A stretch of DNA of 64,000 nucleotides from Bactrocera neohumeralis (Eukaryota > Arthropoda > Insecta > Diptera > Tephritidae), in the NCBI RefSeq assembly GCF_024586455.1, contig NW_026089624.1, forward strand, positions 15,467,341 through 15,531,340. The letters are read 5' to 3'. Both the position numbers and the translations under genes were made by a program. Of this stretch, positions 19,994-29,954 are shown piece after piece (the stretch's first letter is position 1; every line of letters begins with the position of its first letter). A model generated the notes under the pieces. That model searched no databases. It was given only the letters and a program-made list of their open reading frames with translations, and was not told where the DNA came from.

Positions 19994-22206
19994 TTGTCTG
20001 TATCTATATTTAAATTTAGACATAAAAGTCCTGTGTTTGGAATATATCCGTATAATCTCTCTGAGTCCCAGTTACCTACTTACCAGGATGTTCTTTTGTG
20101 TTATCAGTTTGAAAGATTTCGTATAGGGCGACTCCGAGGCGACAACTATGAACCTAGGAGTAAAGAGGTTACAGAAATAGTTGCAAACAAGGTTGAAAAT
20201 ACTTTCAAAAAGTCATCTATTCCGATAGTTTCACACACAGAGTTGTACAAATGCTCACCATATACCATAAGAAATTTCTGACTCTTAAGCAATTGTTTTT
20301 AAGGAACTCAATAGGTTTGAGCACTAAAAGAGACGACTTTGTCTCTTCTGCCGGAAAATTATTTGACATCTGCTTGTGAATGCATTTATTTTCTTCTTCC
20401 ACTTGTCCAAAGGAAAGGAAGTTCCTATCAAAGAACAACCATTTCTCTTGGACCAGATAACCAACAGAATTGGTCGCATTGGAAGTGTTGATCTACCTGA
20501 AACAAAAAGATTAAAGAAAAATGAAATTAAGAAACTTTCAAAACGTCATTCAACATCAACATTTACCAGAAAGTATCAGCTAGAACACGTGACTATTGAG
20601 ATCAAAACCAGACTCTCATACAGACAACAATGTCAGGCACGTCCCAATGTGGATTCTTCCAAAAACGATGCTGATGATGAATTTTTCCTTCCATCCTCTA
20701 AAACCAAACAAAACACACTAGTATTAGAACACACTGCTTTAGCTGCCCAAAGACTTGGAGTAAGTGATAGAGCAGCGGCCTTGATTGTTTAATCTGCTTT
20801 CCCGGATGTCAAAAGAGCAGGTTTGATAACAGAGGATCAGGCTAGCTTTGTCACTGACAAATGCAAGACTAGTCGGGCAAAAAAGTGTTGGAGTTAAGCT
20901 CCAAAACACCGAAAATATTGACTCTGTATATGGGCTGTATTTTGACGGCCGCAACTTACACAAGTCAGCGAAGGTGAAAAGTACTACAGCGACACTGTCA
21001 AAGAGGAACATATTTCTTTTATAGCGGAAACTGGTTGTCATTACTTTGGCCACGTCACCTCTCCTTCCGTGTCAATGGAATGAGACGCAAGCTATATGGC
21101 AACATTTACAAGACAATGTGGAACATCTAGAAGTTGTCGGTGATGATGGCACCAACACGAACACAGGTTGGAAAGGTGGAATCATTCTGAAACTAGAAGA
21201 AAGAATAGGTAGGCCATTACAGTGGGTTGTTTGTCTTCTACATTTCAACGAACTTCCAATTCGTGCTCTCTTCGAACACATAGATGGTGTCTCAAAGAGT
21301 CCAAATACATTCTCTGGCGACATAGGTAAACTGCTCCCTGATTGTGAGAAGTTGCCTGTTGTCAAATTTGAAAGCTTTCCATCCTGCCAATTACCTTCTG
21401 AGGTTATTAATCCGACCCAACTTAGCACAGACCAAGCTTATCTCTATAAAAATATCAGAAGCTGTTATTTCCGGTCAATATTCCTCAGACATGTGCAAAT
21501 CTCGCTGGCTCACCAGTGCAAATAGAATTCTGAGATTATACATTTCTACTGGCAAACAAACAAAGGAAAAAAAGATTTTGGTCAAGTACATACTTACAGT
21601 TTACTCACCTTTGTGGTTATCAATAAGATTCAACAGTTCAATCAAAGATGGCTCGCCTCCTCTATGCTGCATTTCAAAGGTTGAGATACTTACCTGCTAA
21701 ACTGCGCAAGGTTGTCGATTCATCCATTCAACAGAATGCTTTCTTTGCTCTTCTCCTTAGTATGATGACTGACGAACGGACGGATAGAAGTCAGAAAGTT
21801 GGCCCTTGACCGTCTTCTGGCAGCCAGAGAAGCAGAGTCTGACACTGTAAATGGAAGATGTAATAAAGTGCCGAAGCTGAATTTCAAAGCTAATAATTAT
21901 TACGATATGATTAACTGGAAAACTATTACCTTGACTGTTCCACCAGTTCTTTGTTCAGTTTCTAACGAAGAACTCATAAAAGGGCTGTCGGGAGACACTG
22001 CAGAGGTATGGAAATTTAGTGAATTCCCCTATCACACCATGGCAGTCGAGAGAACCGTCAAACTGGTGACAGAGGCATCTTCTAAAGTCATTGGCCCTCA
22101 ATCTCGGGATCGTTTTATACGCTCTACACTGAAATCTAGGCAACAAGTGCCAAAGTTTAGTACAAAATCTGATTTTGTCAATAAATTTGACACAGATTCA
22201 GACTAA
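19994..22206 (+). pseudogene. Family D transposase-like gene (D1), several lesions
   Basis: The expected start ATG is TTG here (19994-19996). The N-terminal part (19952-20281) carries SPVFGIYPYNLSESQLPTYQ and FERFRIGRLRGDNYEP. The next block, 20376-20792, has RIGRIGSVDLPETK and ends AAALIV at a TAA (20790-20792). Then follow VGVKLQNTENIDSVYGLYFD, VVGDDGTNTNTGWKGGIILK (21046-21525), VVCLLHFNELPIRALFEH, LSTDQAYLYK, RWLTSANRILRLYISTGK (21344-21700) and, in 21799-22206, LNFKANNYYDMINWK, EFPYHTMAVERTVKLVTEAS and RDRFIRSTLKSRQQVPKF to a TAA at 22204-22206. The order D...DGTNTNTG...LLHFNELP...AVER resembles the Asp/His-Glu layout of hAT-like transposases. That is inference; I do not recognise a named family. 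At least four frameshifts are present. Confidence 0.7.
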
Positions 22207-22334
22207 AACAGGCCTGACATATGATTGGTTGGTTGGTTGGTTGGATTGGGCTTGGGAGGAACCCGAAGAGCAGCCACCTCCACGCGGTGGGTTCTGGGTG
22301 ACCAATACAGGTTAGCTGAGAGCTGCAACAATTT

Positions 22335-22661
22335 TCACCTTGCGCTGTGGCGCGCCGCCTTTTCGCTCGTATCTCGGGAACGGTTCGTCCTACGGCCATG
22401 ATCACATACCATTTCGGTAGCAAATGACGTGACAAATAACTTTTGCTTTATACATTTTGCCATGAGATGCGTATTTCAGGCGCTAGGTAGACAATTTCAC
22501 GATTTTAGGCGAATTTCCGAAATTTAAAGGCCGGAGTTGGGGTTGAAGATGCAATCCGATCTCAAAACAAAAAGTTGCATTGGAATCAGGAAATACTAAG
22601 GCAACTTTTCCGCACTATTAGAAGTCCCGAATCGAAAAAATTCCGGAATCGACCCACCCTA
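22335..22661. repeat. Family D terminal inverted repeat (D1, right arm)
   Basis: This is the reverse-complement partner of 19485-19812. It ends GGAATCGACCCACCCTA at 22661, directly followed by the second TTGTATAG duplication. Between the stop codon (22206) and this arm lies a 130-bp spacer with TTGGTTGG repeats and CACCTCCACGCGGTGGG. Confidence 0.9.
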
Positions 22662-22669
22662 TTGTATAG

Positions 22670-22790
22670 GTCCTTTCCAAGGAAGAATGCTATCTCCGCT
22701 TCCATGAACAAAGTGACGGTACGACTGCTGGTTGCAAGAAAATTTACATAAAGAACCTTCGAGCATAGCTTGATGGGTAATGGCGGTTGG
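22670..22790 (+). pseudogene. LOA-type LINE remnant, continuation after D1
   Basis: Bases 22754-22788 (AACCTTCGAGCATAGCTTG.TGGGTAATGG) match 5862-5895 in the first LOA-type copy, just upstream of its RNase H domain. Together with 18866-19476 this shows that D1 landed inside a LOA-type element. No open frame of useful length remains. Confidence 0.5.
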
Positions 22791-23497
22791 GCAGGCCTAA
22801 TAAGTTTCTTAACGGAGGGCTTTAGTCTTTCACACACTCTCGATATATATACCACCCCGCTCATGTTATGGTCAATCGCAATATTTAGAGCTTTGCTGTC
22901 CGCTTTCTGCGACACAACAGTCCTCATCGTAGCAGCTGTTCTTTCCATCTTTTCGAAAACCAATGGTTTCGTTTGTTGCTGTACGTATACTGAGTTGTTG
23001 AGGAGTGCTCTCAGTGATCAGGAGTGGAAGTTGAGTAGAAAACCGTCGGGCTTGATTGTAGCTTCTCTAGGCCGTACCTTCCCTGTATTTGTTGACGAGC
23101 TGTGCAGACGCGGGCGCGTATCTTCGCTATAACAAGATAAGTCAAGGACGCTGGAGACATATCGTCCATCTATCATAACATCATAGATCTTGTTTTGGAC
23201 TTTTAGATCTAGCCATGTAGCGTGATGTATTTTCTTGTACGTGGGCGCAAATCAATGATTTGTTAAAGAACTTAGCTTTGATGCAGATTGTGGCTAGACA
23301 TTTATCCGAATTTGTGCTCCTTTTTCGGGCTACTGTAGTATACAAGTATGTCACAACAACATCAACCAGCGGGGCATCGGAACTTTCCCAAATTGGGGAC
23401 CTGTAATATCTATCATCCGAGGCTGTTGTCTCTTTTTCATTGTGTGTGGTTTTTATGTGGCGGGTCCGAAAACCCGGCGCATGTTCAAAGTTCCCTC
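22791..23497 (-). mobile_element. RTE-type LINE, strongly decayed (copy 5)
   Basis: Pieces of the RTE endonuclease and linker follow each other on the minus strand with many indels: CTTTAGTCTTTCACACACTCTCGATA (22822-22847, RT region), ACCAATGGTTTCG.TTG..GCTGTACGTA (22960-22988), GTGGCTAGACATTTATCCGAA (about 23290-23310) and GTGGCGGGTCCGAAAACCCGGCGCA (23457-23481, leader). It is much more diverged than the other copies and therefore older. No open frame. Confidence 0.7.
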
Positions 23498-24185
23498 CCA
23501 AGAATTTAAGTTTTAGAACAGCTAACCGTTGTGCCTTCCCTTTCCATTAAGCCCTGACATGGTTTTTATTTTTGGCTTTATGTATTAAAGCGATGTATTT
23601 TATTGAGGCAGGTCCGTTTATTGTCTGAAACCCACTTTTTTGCATATTACCTGTTTTATAAACGTAGGACTTTTATTACATTTATTTAATTATTATTATA
23701 ATACCCTCCTCCCGCCCAATCCGCAAACGAGCGGAATTAGCCAAGTCATAAAAGGCAAGCTGCTCGGCTAAGGAAAAAAATTTCAATTTAAAGTAAGTTT
23801 ATTATTTTTAAATGTTTTTAAGAGTAGATAAAATAATTTGTTTAATGGTAACGTGAGTTAGTTAGATGAAATGTGCTGGAATGAAAATTGAAATCGTGTC
23901 ATATACGGCGGAATGGTTTGTTTAACTCAAAACTTTTTCCAGAAAATTTTAAAAGTAAAGGTCTAAGCTGTCTGCTTGAACGAACGTTAAAACTAATATC
24001 AGACAACAGACTTTGAGTATAGTGAGATTTATAAGCTTTAAACGGTTAGTATACAAGTATGAAAGAGGATTAAACCTGGAATCCAATAACATGATTTAAG
24101 GCAAAAAGTAAAAATTTTTTTTGAACGTACGGACTTTTTAACAGCAGTATTTTAGCTTTTTATTTTTCTAAAATTCATATAAAAT
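23498..24185. other. AT-rich spacer, no gene seen
   Basis: No supported coding sequence or repeat terminus. A short GC-richer patch (23701-23770, ACCCTCCTCCCGCCCAATCCG) is unexplained. Confidence 0.5.
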
Positions 24186-27100
24186 ATGCACAACATGACC
24201 CTAGCCAGCGTAGCCGCTGTCTTTTAGTTCGCTGAACGATGTCAATGTCGTCGTATATCTCGTACAGCTCATGTTCCATCGAATGCGATATTCGCCGTGG
24301 CCAACGCGCAAGGACCATAAATCTTTCGCAGAACTTTTCTCTCGAAAACTCGCAACGTCGACTCATCAGTTGTTGACAACGTCCAAGCCTCTGCACCATA
24401 TAGCAGGACGGGAATTATGAGCGACTTATAGAGTTTGGCTTTTGTTCGTCGAGAGAGGACTTTACTTTTCAATTGCCTACTCAGTCCGAAGTAGCACCTG
24501 TTGGCAAGAGTTATCCTGCGTTGGATTTCTAGGCTGACATTGTTGGTGGTGTTTACGCTGGTTCCAAGATAGACGAAATTATCTACGACTTCAAAGTTAT
24601 GACTGTCAACAGTGACGTGAGAGCCAAGTCGCGAGTGCGACGACTGTTTGTTTGATGACAGGAGATATATTTCGTTCTGCCCTCGTTCACTGCCAGACCC
24701 ATTTTCTGTGCTTCCTTGTCCAGCCTGGAGAAAGCAGAACTAACGGCGCGGGTGTTGAGGCCGATGATATCAATATCGTCGGCATACGCCAGCAGCTGTA
24801 CACTCTTATAGAAGATGGTACCTTCTCTGTTTAGTTCTGCAGCTCGAACTATTTTCTCCAGGAGCAGGTTGAAGAAGTCGCACGATAGGGAGTCGCCTTG
24901 TCTGAAACCTCGTTTGGTATCGAACGGCTCGGAGAGGTCCTTCCCGATCCTGACGGAGCTTTTCGTGTTGTTCAACGTCAGTTTACACAGCCGTATTAGT
25001 TTTGCGGGGATACCAAATTCAGACATCGCGGCATAAAGGCAGCTCCTTTTCGTGCTGTCGAAAGCAGCTTTGAAATCGACGAAGAGGTGGTGTGTGTCGA
25101 TTCTCCTTTCACGGGTCTTTTCAAGATTTGGCGCATGGTGAATATCTGGTCGGTTGTTGATTTTCCAGGTCTGAAGCCACACTGATAAGGTCCAATCAGT
25201 TTGTTGACGGTGGGCTTTAATCTTTCACACAATACGCTCGATAGAACCTTATATGCGATGTTGAGGAGGCTAATCCCACGGTAGTTGGCGCAGATTGTGG
25301 GGTCTCCTTTTTTATGGATTGGGCATAGCACACTTAAATTCCAATCGTTGGGCATGCTCTCGTCCGACCATATTTTACAAAGAAGCTGATGCATGCTCCC
25401 TATTAGTTCTTCGCCGCCGTGTTTGAATAGCTCGGCCGGTAGTCCGTCGGCCCCTGCCGCTTTGTTGTTCTTGAGGCGGGCAATTGCTATTCGAACTTCT
25501 TCATGGTCGGGTAATGGAACGTCTGCTCCATCGTCATCGATTGGGGAATCGGGTTCTCCTTCTCCTGGTGTTGTGCGTTCACTGCCATTCAGCAGGCTGG
25601 AGAAGTGTTCCCTCCATAATTTAACTATGCTCTGGGCATCAGTGACTAGATCACCTTTGGGGGTTCTACAGGAGTATGCTCCGGTCTTGAAACCTTCTGT
25701 AAGCCGCCGCATTTTTTCGTAGAATTTTCGAGCATTACCCCTGTAGGCCAGCTTATCAAGCTCTTCATACTCACGCATTTCGGCCTCTTTCTTTTTCTGT
25801 CTGCAGATGCGTCTCGCTTCCTTCTTCAATTCTCGGTATCTATCCCATCCCGCACGTGTTGTGGTCGATCGTAACGTTGCGAGGTAGGCAGCCCGTTTTC
25901 TCTCCGCTGCGGCGCGGCACTCCTCGTCGTACCAGTTGTTCTTTTGCACTTTCCGAAAACCAAGGGTTTCGGATGCAGCTGTACGTAAGGAGTTTGAAAT
26001 GCCGTCCCACAGTTCCCTTATACCGAGTTGTTGATGAGTGCTCTCAGAGAGCAGGAGTGCAAGCCGAGTAGAAAATCGTTCGGCAGTCTGTTGTGATTGC
26101 AGCTTTTCGACGTCGAACCTTCCTTGTGTTTGTTGGCGTGCGTTTTTTGCTGCACAGAGGCGGGTGCGAATCTTGGCTGCAACAAGATAGTGGTCCGAGT
26201 CGATGTTAGGGCCTCGGAGCGCACGCACATCTAAAACACTGGAGACGTGTCTTCCGTCTATCACAACATGATCGATCTGGTTGGTAGTTTTCGATCCGGA
26301 GACAGCCAGGTAGCTTGATGAATTTTTTGTGCTGGAATCTAGTACTACAGATAACCATATTTCGGGCCCCGGCGAAGTCGATCAGCCTCAACCCATTTGG
26401 GGATGTTTCCTCGTGGAGGCTGAATTTACCGACCGTAGTGCCAAAGATACCTTCTTTGCCCACCCTGGCGTTGAAGTCGCCAAGCACGATTTTGACATCG
26501 TGGCGGGGGCATCTCTCATAAGTGCGTTCCAAGCACTCATAAAAGGCATCTTTGGTCACATCGTCCTTCTCATCCGTCGGAGCGTGGGCGCAGATCAGCG
26601 ATATGTTGAAGAACCTCGCTTTGATGCGGATTGTGGCTAGACGTTCATTCACCGGAGTGAATGATAGTACTCGGCGACGGAGTCTCTCTCCCACCACGAA
26701 TCCCACACCAAACTTGCGCTCCTTTATATGGCCACTGTAGTAAATGTCACAAGGACCTACTCGTCTCTGTCCTTGTCCCGTCCATCGCATTTCTTGGACG
26801 GCGGTGATGTCAGCCTTTGTTTTTACGAGGACATCAACCAGCTGGGCAGCGGCACCTTCCCAATTAAGGGACCGGACATTCCAGGTGCATGCCCTTAATT
26901 CGTAGTCCTTCTTTCGTTTGCCATGGTCGTCATCAAAAGGGGGGTCTCTCATCCGAGGCTGCTGTTGGTTTTTCATTGGGGTGAGCTTTTTACGTGGCGG
27001 GTCCCAAACCCAGCGCACAACCCTATGCAGGGGTGTTTCGCCTTCTCACTTTAGCTCACCTTCGAACGGATGTTCTTAGGATACCCAGAGGATACTTGGT

Positions 27101-27226
27101 CAAAGACCGGAAGTCGTGAGCTGCTTGAGTCATATGTAAAAGAATCGTTTCTGGCCACTCCCAAGTGAATGGCGATCAGAGAACTTTCCTCACTTGCGTG
27201 AACTTCTACACATGACCCCATCCTCC
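24186..27226 (-). mobile_element. RTE-type LINE, 3'-truncated (copy 6)
   Basis: The 5' terminus CCATCCTCC is intact at 27226 but about 240 bp of the 3' end, including the GAA tail, are missing at 24186. Because RTE elements insert by priming at their 3' end, this copy must have lost its tail after insertion. No target-site duplication can be identified. Sequence identity to copies 4 and 7 is very high by eye. Confidence 0.85.
24188..27018 (-). pseudogene. RTE ORF of copy 6: the longest open pieces of the family here
   Basis: The endonuclease frame 26206-27018 (270 codons) starts within DPPRKKLTPMKNQQQPR and contains RACTWNVRSLNWEGAA, VLGDFNARVGKEG and NMVICSTRFQHKK. It is frameshifted near 26290 into the frame 24996-26264 (422 codons). 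That second frame carries VIDGRHVSSVLDVRALRG, SDHYLVAAKIRTRL, WYDEEC, CPIHKKGDPTICANYRGI, CGFRPGKSTTDQIFTM and then loses frame near 25122 (one base missing in TTTTCAAGATTTGG). The third frame, 24583-25182, carries FVDFKAAFDS, GFRQGDSLS and YADDIDIIGL. The C-terminal region is broken at 24583-24600 and truncated at 24188. Confidence 0.85.
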
Positions 27227-27495
27227 GGTTAGGCTTACCATAAATGGATAGTTCAGTTTTCTACAAGTAATTTTGAAATAGTTTGAAATGAGATATGGAT
27301 TTTACTAACTAATAACAAGATAAAAAGAGAAACCGGTAAAGCACAGGACTTTCTCGTTAAATTTAAAAGCTTTTACTTAGACAAATTTTCGTAGAGATGT
27401 TTAAGGACTGTTCAAATATCATTGAACATGCTCATATTTCCATAGTAGAAAATGCTAAGACAGTACAACATAAACATGTATCCATAACCAAAAAC
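27227..27495. other. Spacer, no gene seen
   Basis: AT-rich sequence between the RTE copy and the inverted-repeat transposon at 27500. No supported feature. Confidence 0.5.
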
Positions 27496-27499
27496 ATAT

Positions 27500-27537
27500 C
27501 GCTGGCTAAGGGTGCAAAGTGCCAAAGTCCATTTTTT
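27500..27537. repeat. Terminal inverted repeat, left
   Basis: Matches the reverse complement of 33519-33556 at 36 of 38 positions. ATAT precedes it. Confidence 0.85.
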
Positions 27538-27930
27538 GAAATTTTTCAGGAGAGACGAAAAACATTTTAAATATTATTCTTGTTAATATTTTTTAAAGCT
27601 GTATAACACAATGTCTTTTTATATTCGTAATTGATGACTCAAATACAATTTTAATTTTAAATAAGCATAAGATAACTTGTTTATGCCTATTTTTGGGACT
27701 TAGCCCATTTTCTGCAACAGAGTTTATTTTTGTAATGGACTTAGCTCTTTTTATTGTTAAACACTTTTGTATTTTCTCTTCGCCTGAAAAGAAAAGACCA
27801 CAAGTTTTATTTAAAGTTCATAGAAACTTTAATTGTTTAATCAAGTTTAATTATATTTCACTTTCTTTTTTACATTTTTTAAAACTAAAAAAAAATTAAT
27901 ATATTAAGATATTTATATACAAAAATCAGT

Positions 27931-28065
27931 CATATGTTCCAGTTATCAAAATCTTAAGCACTAATTATTCAAAATAAAGAACAGTTCATTGTCAAAATAA
28001 AAAAGAAATCACTCATACATATGTTCCAGTTATCAAAATCTTAAACACTAATTATTCAAAATAAA
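27931..28065. repeat. Direct repeat of 48 bp with a 39-bp spacer
   Basis: Bases 27931-27978 and 28018-28065 are the same 48 bp with one difference (TCTTAAGCAC versus TCTTAAACAC). The second copy covers the end of the transposase ORF (stop at 28048), so the last codons and part of the 3' region are duplicated. Confidence 0.9.
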
Positions 28066-29545
28066 AACAATTCGTTCGTGTGGCAGCTCGTCGTAAAATT
28101 TATGGTAGTCTTTTGGCAATGTTACTTTTAAAGATTGTAAGTCTTCATATTTCCTTTTTGAAATAGGCCTTTTTTCATGGTAAAGCTGATCCAGGTTGGA
28201 CCACATTAATGGGGCTAAATGCATACATTTGCGCTGTGGAAGAATTTTCCATTCATGCGGAAATCTTAATTTAAAAAATATTTCTCCATCTGGAGTATAC
28301 TTCAGTGCTCGAATATCTGTCACTTTCGAATCACCTGTACCACGACCAGGACGTATGGTTTTAAAAAACGATACATTTTTAAACGATTTGAAAAATGTAT
28401 GATCTAAATAGGTTACATCATATGGTTCTGGTTTCTCCCGCGCACCTTTACACAAACCAATATAGTCGGCTGGTACATAAATGGCTTTATTTTTTAATGC
28501 ACGTTCAACTACAGAATGTACGCTATCAGCTTCCATTTGCGTATGACCTATTTCAAGTATTTTTTGCTCATTCGTAATTTTATTATTTATCGATGTATTA
28601 AGCAGAGCGTTTGACATAGTACAATTACGGTTTTGGTATGTACACCCGTCACTGTAAAAAATAATGTTGACCGGGTTATTTTTGTTTTCCAAATTATGCA
28701 GAATTTTTTTTTCAATGAAATAAGTCCAAATACTAGCGAATTCAGCAGCAGTTAATCCGCCTTCGACCTCATGCCATAAAAAGCAGTACGCTTTTTGATT
28801 TTTCAAATTATCAAATACTAAGTTATGAACTTGCAACTTAGAGCGGTAATAAAATGTACTGACATTTGATTTCGGTGACATTAAAACAGCTTGAAGATCA
28901 ACTGTAAATACGAATTGCGCGGCATTTTTATCTTTGGTTTTTTCTTCTCTGGCTTCTTTCTTCTTTTCCTGATGGAGCAGTAATCTTCCTCTGAAATATT
29001 TCCGACACGATAACGCGCGCTGATCGCACTGATCTTTTCTCGGCGCATACAAAGATAATTTTTTGTTTTCAAAAATGTTATTAAAAACCGTCATAGAAAG
29101 AGGTTGCTTTTCGTGTTCAGTACACCAATTATTTTTATAGAAATCATAAAGCATTGTCTTAGACTGCCATTCTGATAATAGATATTTTTTTGTGGTTGTA
29201 GCTCGACAATAATGAGATTCTGTGGCTGGAAGACTGTCGAAAAACATACTTAGTTCTTGCTGCTGTACACTTTGGGTAGCCATTCCTCGGTTGTGTTTGT
29301 GTGAATTGGATACAGAAAAGGACGTTTTCAACCATTTCAAAACAGTTTTTCCGCTTATGCCCAATGTGTTTAAGAAGAGAGTGCGACCGACACGCAAAAT
29401 TGTATTATTGGCTTTAAGGTGATACTGCAGTGTTTGACTTCTCTTGGATGTGTTTTCTATGCGACGATTTCGAGGTCTTTTAGTTTGAATACACTCTATC
29501 AAAGTATTAACGTAATTTTTTTTTTTTTTGTTTTCAACACATTTT
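28048..29545 (-). pseudogene. DDE-like transposase (DUF7869-type), main part
   Basis: This is a 484-codon frame (28048-29502), open slightly further upstream to about 29545. Candidate catalytic motifs are FVFTVDLQAVL (Asp), IIFYSDGCTYQNRNCTMSNA (Asp) and ILEIGHTQMEADSVHSVVER (Glu/Asp), in the order and spacing of DUF7869-type transposon proteins. Two Cys-rich or basic patches lie upstream, including an MTVFNNIF..KKLSLYAPRKDQCD segment and a Lys/Glu-rich RLLLHQEKKKEAREEKTK stretch. C-terminal residues KRKYEDLQSL and LPKDYHKFYDELPHERIVF follow. The frame is intact over 1.4 kb, which is unusual in this window. It is separated from the upstream N-terminal piece by one frameshift and a run of 14 A (read as T at 29516-29529). 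Confidence 0.6.
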
Positions 29546-29812
29546 TCAAAATTCCTTAAATATTTGTTCTCTACATGATTCTGACAGTTGTGCGCATTTC
29601 ATGATTGCAGTCTCACCTTTATCCAAACAATTACATCTTTGCTTGAGAGTTCTAGCGTCTCTCACGTTATTGTATTGCCAAACGTTACCTGTTTTTTTTT
29701 TGCCGAGATATTTTTTACCACTTTGGCGAAGGACTTTATTTTTTTCAGAAAAGGAGGAACTGGATTTTGTTTTTAATCTTCGTTTACGTGTTTTACTCTG
29801 CTCTGGTAACAC
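29546..29812 (-). pseudogene. DDE-like transposase, N-terminal piece
   Basis: An 88-codon frame with a basic N-terminus (KTRKRRLKTKSSSSFSEKNK), then KYLGKKKTG and CNCLDKGETAIMKCAQLSES. It runs into the main transposase if one frame change near 29560-29580 is allowed: the other frame there reads ENKYLRNFEKCVEN and is open to the main ORF. The basic, Cys-containing segment may be the DNA-binding part. Upstream, 29815-29940 has an open acidic segment (EECPDFGIEADDGVVG) that may be a further 5' portion of the gene and includes a 22-bp tandem duplication (CCAAAATCAGGGCACTCTTC, twice between 29882 and 29926). Confidence 0.5.
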
Positions 29813-29954
29813 AAATTAATTGTCTGAACTGCTGTTAAAACCATAAGGCACTAGTCCTACAACACCATCATCTGCTTCAATTCCAAAATCAGGGCACTCT
29901 TCTGCCAAAATCAGGGCACTCTTCTGCTTTCGGTTGAATATTATTATTTTTATC

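Larger units (their letters stand above)
19485..22661 (+). mobile_element. Family D DNA transposon, complete ends (copy D1)
   Basis: This 3177-bp element has terminal inverted repeats of about 327 bp (19485-19812 and 22335-22661) that begin TAGGGTGGGTCGATTCCGGA. A perfect 8-bp target-site duplication TTGTATAG lies at 19477-19484 and 22662-22669. It carries one transposase-like gene on the plus strand and a subterminal TTGGTTGGTTGGTTGG tract at 22225-22245. An 8-bp duplication is typical of hAT and P superfamilies. The inverted repeats are much longer than in canonical hAT elements. The element is inserted in a LOA-type LINE. Confidence 0.9.

Noticed and set aside
20790..20835. A short intron (GT...AG) explaining the shared stop in family D
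   Set aside because: GTTTAATCTG...AGCAG would be only about 34 bp, shorter than any known fly intron, and the skipped codons (SAFPD) are conserved with the rest of the protein.
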